Positions 7,425 to 14,793 are shown, counted from the first letter of the stretch. The stretch is DNA of 16,001 bases from Desulfobulbus sp. (GCA_030602145.1 JAUWAH010000007.1:1-16001); one strand, 5' to 3'. Made by a program: numbers and translations. The notes: a model not told the origin generated them from the letters alone.

Positions 7425-8093
7425 TTAGTCGATGAATTTTTTGGGCATCCTGAGCTGAATGGTCCGATTGGTCTGATCGTTGTAGATTTGAGCCTTGAGG
7501 AAGAGAATGATCGGTTTGCCCTCCTCGGATATAGCCGCCTTTGTGGCTGCTGTATCTATTTCATGGCTGAAGTTCATAACGATGACAACATCGGTCTCAA
7601 TTTCTTGAAAAGCAAAATCCAGAGTCAGGTTTGTGTCGCTGTCATGGCGTTGAAAGATATTCTTCAGGCATATCCAAACCATATTCTGAAGAATGAAGGG
7701 GATGGTTTCGACCTTGATCGTGTCGTCCTGGGAAAACGTGAAGGCAATGCCTTTCATGGCTGCAATGCGATGTGCCAAGGCAACCGTCGATTCAACAATT
7801 TCGCGGAGAGTTACAGTGGTGACCGGACCGCTGACGCTGTGGGCAAACTGATTCAATCTGCGGACGATATCATCGGCATGCTGCACCCGGCGGCGGATAT
7901 TTTCAGCAATCGTTTCCAGGCGGGCCGGGTCGAGCGGTCGCCCCTTGTCCGTCAGGGCGACGAGATCACCAAGCAACCCCGCGTTCTCATTGATGATGGC
8001 CAGGCCATTCTTGATTTCATGGGAGATCGATGCCGTCATGCGGCCAAAGTAATCCAGGCCCAGGGTGTCGACTTTGCCGTGAGAACCGTTCAT
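7425..8093 (-). CDS. DHp-domain histidine phosphotransfer-like protein with degenerate ATPase half
   Basis: This 222-residue soluble protein begins with a kinase-type dimerization/phosphoacceptor segment: SISHEIKNGLAIINENAGLL, with predicted phospho-accepting H25, followed by a second helix to about residue 85. The C-terminal half (about 95-222) aligns in position with an HATPase domain. It has only a worn N-box-like stretch (LQNMVWICLKN, 135-145) and no DxGxG, F-box or GxGxG motifs, so ATP binding is not expected. This plan, DHp plus a dead CA fold, is that of Spo0B and ChpT, which pass phosphate between response regulators. The H-box closely resembles that of the 600-residue kinase upstream. 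Start 8093 is chosen because AAGGAG stands seven bases before it and it overlaps the REC stop (ATGA). An in-frame upstream ATG at 8117 lacks such support. Base composition is visibly AT-rich (27 of 60 G+C in 7621-7680). Confidence 0.8.
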   Translation of the reverse strand: MNGSHGKVDTLGLDYFGRMTASISHEIKNGLAIINENAGLLGDLVALTDKGRPLDPARLETIAENIRRRVQHADDIVRRLNQFAHSVSGPVTTVTLREIVESTVALAHRIAAMKGIAFTFSQDDTIKVETIPFILQNMVWICLKNIFQRHDSDTNLTLDFAFQEIETDVVIVMNFSHEIDTAATKAAISEEGKPIILFLKAQIYNDQTNRTIQLRMPKKFID

Positions 8094-8464
8094 TGTCTGT
8101 CTCCTTGCTCTGCGCATATTTCGTGAAGTTTGGCGGTGAGTACATCGATCTGCACGGGCTTGATCAGGTAATACTCCCGGCCGCTTTCAGCCGAACAAGC
8201 GTTGAAGTCCTCTTCCGAGCCATGGCCGGTGAGAAAAATGAACTTCATGGTCGGTTGTTTGGCCTCGATCAACCGTTTCAAGTCGAGGCCGTTCATTTCC
8301 GGCAGCCTGACATCGAGCAGGGCGATGTCGAACCGTTCCCGGTCGACCGCTTCGAGGGCGGCCCTGTGATTGGTGACCCAGCAGGCGGTTATGCCTCGCA
8401 TTTCCAATCGTTCCGCTAAAGTTGCCACCAACTCTTCTTCATCGTCAACCAGCAGTACGCGCAT
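8090..8464 (-). CDS. Single-domain response regulator (REC only)
   Basis: A 124-residue receiver with acidic D7/D8, phospho-acceptor D51 in LLDVRLPEMNG, T79 and K102 in IKP, and no output domain. The alpha4 region (SAESGREYY, 91-99) departs from the LGAxDYL pattern of its neighbours, so its partner surface may differ. GGAG lies about six bases before the ATG. The first 20 bases overlap the end of the upstream kinase gene, and its stop overlaps the DHp gene start, so all three are probably co-translated. It is placed between the kinase and the phosphotransfer-like protein, as expected for the first receiver of a phosphorelay (inference). Confidence 0.92.
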   Translation of the reverse strand: MRVLLVDDEEELVATLAERLEMRGITACWVTNHRAALEAVDRERFDIALLDVRLPEMNGLDLKRLIEAKQPTMKFIFLTGHGSEEDFNACSAESGREYYLIKPVQIDVLTAKLHEICAEQGDRQ

Positions 8465-10247
8465 GGGGGGGCTCCGGGTATGTTTGTAGTGAAAGCGGCA
8501 GAGTAACGGTTATGGTTGTTCCTTGGTCGACAACGCTTTCGATGGATATCGAGCCGCCGAGTTCGGTGACCAGGCCATAGGTGATGGATAATCCCAGCCC
8601 GGTGCCGCCGCTGCCGCTCTTGGTGGTGAAAAAGGGCTCAAATATTTTTTCCAGATTTTCCGGGGGGATGCCGCATCCGGTGTCGCTGATGGTGGTGATG
8701 ATCCGGGTACCGTCATCACTCAGGCGGCTTTGTATGGCCAATTGGCCCCCGCCCTTCATGGCCGCAAAGGCGTTGTTGATCAGGTTGATGAACACCTGTT
8801 GGAGCTTGCCGCGATCGCTGAACAGTTCCGGAATGGTGTCGGGAATATCCACGCTGACCGTAATGTTTTGGTGGGCAGCCTCCCTGGCCTGAAACTCCAA
8901 AACGTCTCCAACCACCTTGCTCAGATGCACCTGCTGAACCGTGACCTGGATATTGCGAGCAAAATTCAACAATTGACGGGTTATCGTCGCGCACCGTTCC
9001 ACAGAGTGGATAATCGAATCCACCAGGCCGAGCAGGCGCTTGTCGCCGGCATACTCTTGACGGAAGGTGAAGAGATCTTTGATCAACCCGGCCTTTTCGT
9101 TGATGATGGCCAACGGGTTGTTGATTTCATGGGCGACGCCGGCCGAGAGTCGACCGATCGAAGCCATCTTGTTGGCATATTCGGCCTGATGGAGGGATGC
9201 CAACCGCTTCTGGTCTGACTGATAGATGTTGTTCACCAGGTAGGTGCAAATACCGACCACCACGGCAACTATGGCGAGCACGGAGACTGCCAGGAAAACG
9301 AGCAGTTGGCTGTCTGTGCTTTTCCAGGTTTGCACCAGGTCGTTCTTGTGTTTGACGATCAGCAGGATATACGGGGTGTCGATGATATAGGCGTAGCCGA
9401 CGATCACCCTCCTGCCGAGATGATCCACTTGCTCGAAGGTTTCGGTATGTTCCGAAAAGGGCGGCACTCCAAGGGGGAATGTCTGCATGATGTTGCCATA
9501 GTGGCGAGAGGGCGTCTGGATAATCCCCTCCCGGTTGACGAGGAACGCCTCGCCGTCGCCTCCGACTTCAAGATGGGACAGAATGGTGTTTAAGCGTTCA
9601 ACATCGAGACTGGCCCGCAGCAGGTAATGCTCTCCGCCTTCGGGTTTGTTGTGCAACACCGAGATGACAAAATGCGGAGTCATTCGGAAGCCGAGGAAGA
9701 TGTCGCTCACGTCGGAGTGCATGGCCACCGCATGGTTATAGGTTTCCATATCCTTGTAGTGGAGTTTCTTGTACCATTCCTGCTCGCTGTAGTTGATCCC
9801 CTTGATATTGTAGGGTCCTGCGTAGTTCACTTGGGTACCGGTGTGATCAATGAGGCCAAGATCATGCCAATCGCCCAGGCCGCCTCGAAGGTGCTCCAAT
9901 AGTTGACCGAGCCGTTTTTCGTCGGCAAGCTGGTCGAAGGTGTTGTCCAGGGTAAGAAAGTACAGTGCGAATTTCCTTTCCTCCAGGTATGCGGACAGGG
10001 TCCGACGGGCGTTGGAGGCCTGACGGGCCGTCCGCAACACTAATTCCGAATCCAAAGCCCTTTTACTGATGACGTAATCGACGGCAGCCAAGGTGAAAAG
10101 AGGCAGCAGGACCACGGCAAGGGTCACGGCAATGGATTGCTTCCACAACCGTTTGAAGTTGTACAGCGGTTTATACATGCCCGACGATTGATCGGCTTGA
10201 TTCAGGAAACTGGGCTTGTAGTGTTTGAATGGTTCAAGCATGGCCAT
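8445..10247 (-). CDS. Membrane sensor histidine kinase with double-Cache-like sensor domain
   Basis: This 600-residue kinase has a cytoplasmic start, TM1 (about 37-58) and an extracytoplasmic region of about 255 residues with dCache-like features (GLIDHTGTQVNYAGPY, later GDGEAFLVNREGIIQTPS). TM2 (about 314-338), the DHp domain with phospho-accepting H373 in VAHEINNPLA, and a complete HATPase follow: N-box around 488-492, DTGCGIP (522-528), F-box EPFFTTK (537-543) and GGTGLGL (547-553). No HAMP is evident, and a short helical segment (339-360) links TM2 to the DHp. Cache domains bind small ligands such as organic acids or amino acids; the ligand here is unknown. The ATG at 10247 has no clear Shine-Dalgarno sequence, but a possible 32-codon ORF with a strong one ends four bases before it, suggesting coupling. 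An internal ATG at 10178 is the alternative. Confidence 0.93.
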   Translation of the reverse strand: MAMLEPFKHYKPSFLNQADQSSGMYKPLYNFKRLWKQSIAVTLAVVLLPLFTLAAVDYVISKRALDSELVLRTARQASNARRTLSAYLEERKFALYFLTLDNTFDQLADEKRLGQLLEHLRGGLGDWHDLGLIDHTGTQVNYAGPYNIKGINYSEQEWYKKLHYKDMETYNHAVAMHSDVSDIFLGFRMTPHFVISVLHNKPEGGEHYLLRASLDVERLNTILSHLEVGGDGEAFLVNREGIIQTPSRHYGNIMQTFPLGVPPFSEHTETFEQVDHLGRRVIVGYAYIIDTPYILLIVKHKNDLVQTWKSTDSQLLVFLAVSVLAIVAVVVGICTYLVNNIYQSDQKRLASLHQAEYANKMASIGRLSAGVAHEINNPLAIINEKAGLIKDLFTFRQEYAGDKRLLGLVDSIIHSVERCATITRQLLNFARNIQVTVQQVHLSKVVGDVLEFQAREAAHQNITVSVDIPDTIPELFSDRGKLQQVFINLINNAFAAMKGGGQLAIQSRLSDDGTRIITTISDTGCGIPPENLEKIFEPFFTTKSGSGGTGLGLSITYGLVTELGGSISIESVVDQGTTITVTLPLSLQTYPEPPHARTAG

Positions 10248-10251
10248 ATAG

Positions 10252-10350
10252 TCAACAACTCATGCGGGCATTGCCTGGCGCACGGAAGACCGGGTGAGGT
10301 GGATGTGCGGCACATTGTTTTGGTAACTTTGCTGTACACAGGGCAAACAT
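10252..10350 (-). CDS. Possible 32-residue leader peptide upstream of the sensor kinase
   Basis: A short minus-strand ORF begins at ATG 10350 with a strong ribosome site, GGGAGGG (10356-10362), five bases before it. It stops with TGA at 10254-10252, four bases before the kinase ATG. The peptide (starting MFALCTAKLPK, three Cys and several Pro/His) resembles nothing recognised. The support is the ribosome site and the placement, since the kinase itself lacks a good ribosome site. The ORF could serve only to deliver ribosomes, or could be chance. Confidence 0.35.
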   Translation of the reverse strand: MFALCTAKLPKQCAAHPPHPVFRAPGNARMSC

Positions 10351-10368
10351 TGTTTCCCTCCCATAAAA

Positions 10369-10386
10369 GGCTCCCCTTTCGGAGCC
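10369..10386 (-). terminator. Predicted intrinsic terminator after the kinase-like/REC hybrid gene
   Basis: On the minus strand GGCTCC pairs with GGAGCC around a six-base loop and is followed by TTTTA. It lies about 85 bases after the hybrid gene stop and just before the possible leader ORF, so it would separate or attenuate the two minus-strand units. A run of eight T on the minus strand (10456-10463) directly after the gene has only a weak stem before it. No other gene is seen in 10351-10470. Confidence 0.45.
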
Positions 10387-10470
10387 ATGGCGTGCCTGCC
10401 GGCCGACGCGGGCAGGGTGTGGCCAGATCGGCACAAAGCGCGTTCTTGCCCCCCTAAAAAAAAGCCAAAG

Positions 10471-11727
10471 TCAGGCGTCTTTCTGTTGCCTCCGTTCCAT
10501 GATCTTCTCGTTGGCTTTCTTCATCGTTTCGCTGAGCACGTCGATATCCACCGGTTTGTGCAGGTAGGCGAAGGCGCCGAGTTGCATGCAGGTTTCCCGG
10601 TCGGCTTCGCTGCCGTGGCCGGTCAGGATGATCACCTCGATCTCCGGCTGGGTCGCTTTGATCCGTCTCAGCACCTCAATGCCGTCGATGCCGGGCATTT
10701 TCAGGTCGAGGATCATGACGTCGGGCTCATCCTCGCTGGCCATCTGCAAGGCTGATTCGCCGTCGTAGGCAATCGTCGAACCCATGTCTCGAAGGAGCAG
10801 GCGTTCTGACAGTGTCTGCACGAATTCGCGTTCGTCGTCGACGAGCAGCACTCGGGCAGGGGTTTGAAAATGGAGTTTGCGGATGATGTCCGCCTGGTGA
10901 AAATTCTTGCCAACCTCGGTGCTCACTTGTTTCACCCCTTCGATCTTGTTGACGATGTCTTTGAGTTCCTGCTCCAGGCGGCCGAGCATAAGGACGTTTT
11001 TTTCGATGGTCAGGGAAACCGCTCCATTTTTTACTTTGACGCTGAGCTCATGGCCTTCCAGGGCGAGCGCCGCCTGGACGTGGCCCTCCAGGGCCAGGCC
11101 CAACTGGACCTTGGCCTGCAGCCGGAAATCGGCGAGGGCGGTGAGCGACGCCTCGGTGGGGGTCAGCACTTCGGAATGGAGATTCCGTACGATTAGTTGC
11201 ACGCTCTCCTCGACGCCGACCTTGTCGGTTGGAAGCAGGATGTCGTAGATCGCCTGGTCCCAGGGGTCAGGCTTGTTGAGGACCTGCATGGTCCAGGCGG
11301 CCATGTCCTCATCGCTCCTATGTATGGCCTTTGAGGGGTCTTTGTCCGGTTTGGGCATGGAGTGCGCCCGCTTGATGCGATGGGTCATGTCTGCGACCAG
11401 GCAGACCCTGAGGATGTGCGAAATCGTGGGTGGAATCAGGTGGCTGCAAAAACCGTGGATGATCAGGCCGTCTTCGGCAACGATTTCGGAGACAGCCACC
11501 CTGAGGTAGGCGATGGATCGCTCTTTCTCGTGGGTGAGGGGGTTGAGGAGCGAGGTCTTGGCCGAAAAGGCCCGGCTGATCCGATCGGACGAAATGCCGG
11601 ACAGTTTTTCCGCCAGGTTGACAATCTCGCCGTCGTGTACCAACCGGTAACCGGTTTTGGTGGCCAACTGAGGAACAATCAGCTCTTCGTTGCAATGGAT
11701 GGCGTTACAGACGGTAATAACGGACAT
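10471..11727 (-). CDS. Hybrid protein: degenerate cytidylate-kinase-like domain, BON-like segment and REC domain
   Basis: This is a 418-residue three-part protein. Residues 1-185 resemble the cytidylate-kinase-like family (core GYRLVHDGEIVNLAEKL and IIHGFCSHLIPP). The phosphate-binding loop, normally GxGGR- or GSGK-like after the first strand, reads CNAIHCNEE (7-15), so nucleotide phosphorylation is unlikely. Residues 195-272 look BON-like (LQAKVQL..., VKVKNGAVSLTI, VNKIEGVKQV) with a small internal duplication of LALEGH. Residues 291-410 are a complete REC with phospho-acceptor D341 in MILDLKMPGIDG, T369 and K391. AGAGGA precedes the ATG, which is 12 bases after the SulP stop, so the two are surely co-transcribed. 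It is likely cytoplasmic. A role in sensing or controlling the transporter, or as a branch of the neighbouring relay, is inferred only. Confidence 0.85.
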   Translation of the reverse strand: MSVITVCNAIHCNEELIVPQLATKTGYRLVHDGEIVNLAEKLSGISSDRISRAFSAKTSLLNPLTHEKERSIAYLRVAVSEIVAEDGLIIHGFCSHLIPPTISHILRVCLVADMTHRIKRAHSMPKPDKDPSKAIHRSDEDMAAWTMQVLNKPDPWDQAIYDILLPTDKVGVEESVQLIVRNLHSEVLTPTEASLTALADFRLQAKVQLGLALEGHVQAALALEGHELSVKVKNGAVSLTIEKNVLMLGRLEQELKDIVNKIEGVKQVSTEVGKNFHQADIIRKLHFQTPARVLLVDDEREFVQTLSERLLLRDMGSTIAYDGESALQMASEDEPDVMILDLKMPGIDGIEVLRRIKATQPEIEVIILTGHGSEADRETCMQLGAFAYLHKPVDIDVLSETMKKANEKIMERRQQKDA

Positions 11728-11739
11728 GGGAATCCTCTG

Positions 11740-13878
11740 TTATGGGTGGATGACTTCCGGCTGGGGATTGATCCCCAGGGGGCAGAGCTTGATCTCTTCC
11801 GGCGAATGCAGGGTTGGGTGAATATGGCGCAGGGCTTCTTCCAGGGTCGGATAGATATGATCGGCTCCGATCTTGGTGTCCAGGTGCGTCCGAATCAACA
11901 CCTTCATTACGGTTTCGTTAATGCCGCTGAAGGAGACATCGATGTTGGCGCTGCGCAAGCGGCCAACCAGCAAGGATAGTGTCTCCTCGCCCGATGCGTC
12001 AATATCATTGATGCCGTTGGCGACGATGAGCACATGACGCAGCGTGGTTTTGCACAGCATCAAATCCGAGATTTTGTCTTCCAGGTAGCTGGCATTGGCG
12101 AAAAAGAGCGGACCTTCAAAGCGAATGAGCGAGAGGTAATCGCACTCCTTCAGGCCCTTGCTGGCCGCACAGACCAGGATTCTGCTGCGATCCCTGGTCA
12201 GCGAGGTCACCACTGGACGCATGTTCTTATAGAGAAAGACCAGCAGGCACAGCACCACACCCAGCATGATCCCCTTGTCCAGGTGGGGTGCGAACCAGAG
12301 CGTGCACAGAAAGGAAAGGATGGAGATCAGGCCGTCGTACCATTGGGCCTTCCAGGCATGCAGAAAGCCGGAAATGTTGATCAGCCCCATGACGGCCATC
12401 ATGATGATGGCCGCCAGCACCGATTGCGGCAGGTGATAGAGGAGAGGGGTGAAGAAGAGCAGGGTGCCGACAACCGTCAACCCGGTAAATACGCTGGAGA
12501 AACCTGTGATGGCTCCGGCCTGGAGGTTGACGGCGGATCGGGAAAAGGAACCGGAGGCGGGATAGCTCTTACCGATGGCACCAATGATGTTCGCCAGCCC
12601 CTGGCCGATCAACTCCTGGTTGGGGTCGATCCGCTGGCCAGTTTTACTGGCGATGGCCTTGGCGATGGAGATCGCCTCCATGAAGCCCAGAAGCGAGATG
12701 ATGGCGGCATAGGGAAAAAGGTGGAGCATGATTCCGAGATCGACCGTGGGCACGGACATGGCCGGCAACCCCTTGGGAACGGTGCCGATGACCTCGCCGC
12801 CGCCGGTGAGCGGCAGCTTATCGACCTTGACCGGCTTGTTGCCGACCTGGATTCTCCAAGTCCGGCCGTCGGTTTGCGCCCCGGCCGGCAGTTGGTCGAC
12901 CGGATAATAGAGCACGGAACCGTCCGCCTGGATGGACGCCTTGAACAGCAGCAACCGGATCTCCTCCCGGTAGAGGTGAGCCTTGTTCTTTAACTCCTCG
13001 ATTTTGGACTGCATGACCCGATCGTCGTGCTCGGCATCGAGTCTGGCGATGGCATTGTGCCCTTTCTTGGCTTGCTCGAGTCGTTTGCTGGTTTTGGTCC
13101 GTTCCTCGGCCAGGGGAGTTATCCCATCGACAGCCTCATTGAAGGAGGCGATCAATGCCCGGGCCTCGGGCGATTGAATGGCGGAGCCGGCCACGGTGGT
13201 TCGATGCTCGAAACCGATGGCCCAGGAGAGCAGGGTGGTGATGATGACCGCCACCAGGACATTGGGAACTCTGGGGGCGAGACGTTTGAGGGCGATCATG
13301 ATGGCCAGGGCCAGAACGCCGATGAAGAGGGTCGGCCAATGGGTGTAATGCACCGCCGACTGGACGACCCTGAGAATGGTTTCGTAGTGGTGCTCGGCAT
13401 TGTCGACATTCACCCCGAACATTTTGGATAATTGTGAGGTGGCGATGATGATGGCCGCGGCGTTGGTGAAACCGTTGACCACCGGGTGGGAGAGGAAATT
13501 GACCACCAGTCCCAGGCGGAGGATGCCGAGGGCAAGCTGAAAGACGCCGACGAGGAGGGAGAGCAGGATGGCATAGGCGATGAAACTCTCGCTACCGGCG
13601 GTGGCCAACGGTTCAAGGGAGGCGGCTGTCATCAGTGAAACCACGGCCACCGGCCCGGTGGCCAGTTGACGGCTCGATCCGAACAGCGAGGCGACCATCG
13701 GCGGTAAAAAGGCGGCATACAGGCCGTAATAGGCAGGCATGCCGGCCAACTGCGCGTAGGCCATGGACTGGGGGATAAGGACCAGGGCGACCGTCAGGCC
13801 GGCGATGGCGTCCGCCTTGAACATGGTCGGATTGTATCCCGTAAACCAGTCGAGGAAGGGAAAAATTCGTCTGATCAT
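11740..13878 (-). CDS. SulP/SLC26-family inorganic anion transporter with STAS domain and large insertion
   Basis: This 712-residue membrane transporter probably moves sulfate, bicarbonate or another small anion. The SulP signature lies near the N terminus (IAGLTVALVLIPQSMAYAQLAG, 25-46, then YYGLYAAFLPP and the GSSRQLATGP loop). The SYPASGSFSRSAVN motif is at about 438-451, and a STAS domain fills about 581-690. The family commonly has GDVPxGLP after the central helices. Here the equivalent GTVPKGLP (365-372) is preceded by about 134 extra residues (231-364) containing a long charged coiled coil and a beta-rich piece. The start ATG 13878 begins MIRRIFPFLDWF with GAGG about 13 bases upstream. 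The frame is open back to a TTG at 13938, but that extension is unlike the family. The gene is 61 bases after tetR and 12 bases before the hybrid REC gene. Confidence 0.93.
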   Translation of the reverse strand: MIRRIFPFLDWFTGYNPTMFKADAIAGLTVALVLIPQSMAYAQLAGMPAYYGLYAAFLPPMVASLFGSSRQLATGPVAVVSLMTAASLEPLATAGSESFIAYAILLSLLVGVFQLALGILRLGLVVNFLSHPVVNGFTNAAAIIIATSQLSKMFGVNVDNAEHHYETILRVVQSAVHYTHWPTLFIGVLALAIMIALKRLAPRVPNVLVAVIITTLLSWAIGFEHRTTVAGSAIQSPEARALIASFNEAVDGITPLAEERTKTSKRLEQAKKGHNAIARLDAEHDDRVMQSKIEELKNKAHLYREEIRLLLFKASIQADGSVLYYPVDQLPAGAQTDGRTWRIQVGNKPVKVDKLPLTGGGEVIGTVPKGLPAMSVPTVDLGIMLHLFPYAAIISLLGFMEAISIAKAIASKTGQRIDPNQELIGQGLANIIGAIGKSYPASGSFSRSAVNLQAGAITGFSSVFTGLTVVGTLLFFTPLLYHLPQSVLAAIIMMAVMGLINISGFLHAWKAQWYDGLISILSFLCTLWFAPHLDKGIMLGVVLCLLVFLYKNMRPVVTSLTRDRSRILVCAASKGLKECDYLSLIRFEGPLFFANASYLEDKISDLMLCKTTLRHVLIVANGINDIDASGEETLSLLVGRLRSANIDVSFSGINETVMKVLIRTHLDTKIGADHIYPTLEEALRHIHPTLHSPEEIKLCPLGINPQPEVIHP

Positions 13879-13939
13879 GCTGTTGCTGCACCTCGGAGCG
13901 TTAAGTAAGGGTTGATAACCGTAGGCAGTGCCCACCAAT

Positions 13940-14530
13940 CTAGTCCGTTCTTTTCTCCAACATCCGCCGACAGGCGTTCACCAATTCCCCGGAGAGCGCC
14001 CTGACGTCGTAGAGGTTGTTCATCCGGAACCTGACCATGCTGTCCGCCATGGCAAAGACGATCAGGGCCGATCTCTGCGCCGAGAGGTCGGGGGCGATGG
14101 AGCCGTCCTTCTGGCCGGTGAGGATGGCGTTTTCAAAGAGTCCGACGAAACTGTTGTAGATAGCCTCGAGAATGTCCCGGCATTCCGGGGAGCTTTCCGC
14201 CAGTTCGTACGGATAGCGCTGGTGAAGGATGGCGAACAGGTCTTCGTGGTTGGCGGCCATGAAAAGGTAGAAGGAGAGCGATTCCTCCACCATGTCAAGC
14301 CCGGTCTTTTCCGACTCCGCATGGCAATACCGTTCAAATTCCGGGAGGATGCCTTCTTTCAGCTTGTTCAGGATGGCCAGAAAGATACCCTGCTTGCTCT
14401 TGAAGTGATAGAAAATGGTCCCCTCGGCCACCCCGGTCATCTTCGACAGCTCGCCCATGGCGGTGTCCTTGTACCCTTTTCTCGAGAAGAGGAAGGTTGC
14501 GGCCTGGAGCAATGCCTCCTTTTTCTTCAT
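13940..14530 (-). CDS. TetR/AcrR-family transcriptional regulator
   Basis: This 196-residue repressor-type protein has an N-terminal TetR helix-turn-helix (about 3-50, with MGELSKMTGVAEGTIFYHFKSK holding the recognition helix). An all-helical ligand-binding domain (about 70-190) has no recognisable ligand signature. The length is typical. AGGA lies about nine bases before the ATG. It is the first gene of a unit with the SulP transporter and hybrid REC protein. A strong promoter with a 14-base palindrome at its start point lies about 190 bases upstream, so negative autoregulation and control of the transporter are likely (inference). Confidence 0.93.
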   Translation of the reverse strand: MKKKEALLQAATFLFSRKGYKDTAMGELSKMTGVAEGTIFYHFKSKQGIFLAILNKLKEGILPEFERYCHAESEKTGLDMVEESLSFYLFMAANHEDLFAILHQRYPYELAESSPECRDILEAIYNSFVGLFENAILTGQKDGSIAPDLSAQRSALIVFAMADSMVRFRMNNLYDVRALSGELVNACRRMLEKRTD

Positions 14531-14706
14531 GGGCTCTGTCCTGTCGATTGGTCGAATATATGGGTTGCCCGAAACAGGTGGGCAGCCGGGGGTGATGATG
14601 TCAGCCCGCTCTTGGCAGCATGTTCGCGTTGGTTGTCCGGACGGGTGGCCAGGTGCCGGCGTTGATCGGTCGAATCCTGAGTCCGGGTCATGGTCACCGA
14701 AAACAA

Positions 14707-14720
14707 ACTGAGCGCTCAGT
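14707..14720. promoter_or_regulatory. Predicted TetR operator palindrome
   Basis: ACTGAGCGCTCAGT is a perfect 14-base palindrome directly after the tetR -10 box, covering the expected transcription start. An overlapping pair, AAACTGA (14705-14711) and TCAGTTT (14720-14726), adds a second dyad. Size, symmetry and position fit a TetR-family operator. It may also affect any plus-strand transcription toward metY. Confidence 0.65.
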
Positions 14721-14727
14721 CAGTTTT

Positions 14728-14756
14728 CTTTTAAAAGGTTCGCCAAAGACTGTCAA
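14728..14756 (-). promoter_or_regulatory. Predicted sigma70 promoter of the tetR-SulP unit
   Basis: On the minus strand a perfect TTGACA (14751-14756) is followed, after exactly 17 bases, by TAAAAG (14728-14733). The start point would fall near 14721, inside or beside the palindrome. The leader from there to the tetR ATG is about 190 bases. Within it a 54-codon frame (14691-14527) overlaps the tetR start but has no ribosome site, and no other feature is seen. Confidence 0.6.
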
Positions 14757-14793
14757 GAAAAAATTCGGCTCGGGTTAAAAGGAGTGTGGCCGC

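Noticed and set aside
10296..10400. Resemblance of AGGGCAAAC and nearby hairpins to a cyclic-di-GMP riboswitch
   Set aside because: The second conserved strand (GCAAAGCC-type) and the expected three-way arrangement are not found on either strand. The hairpin is better read as a terminator.
12034..12993. Plus-strand open frame of 319 codons opposite the SulP gene
   Set aside because: Low-complexity Gly/Asp/Gln-rich translation typical of an antisense shadow of a membrane protein gene.
13928..14665. Plus-strand open frame of 245 codons opposite tetR
   Set aside because: Antisense to a clear TetR gene with strong domain motifs; the translated sequence resembles nothing.
14527..14691. 54-codon minus-strand frame whose TGA overlaps the tetR ATG
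   Set aside because: No Shine-Dalgarno sequence before its ATG and a low-complexity composition, so the ATGA overlap alone is not enough.
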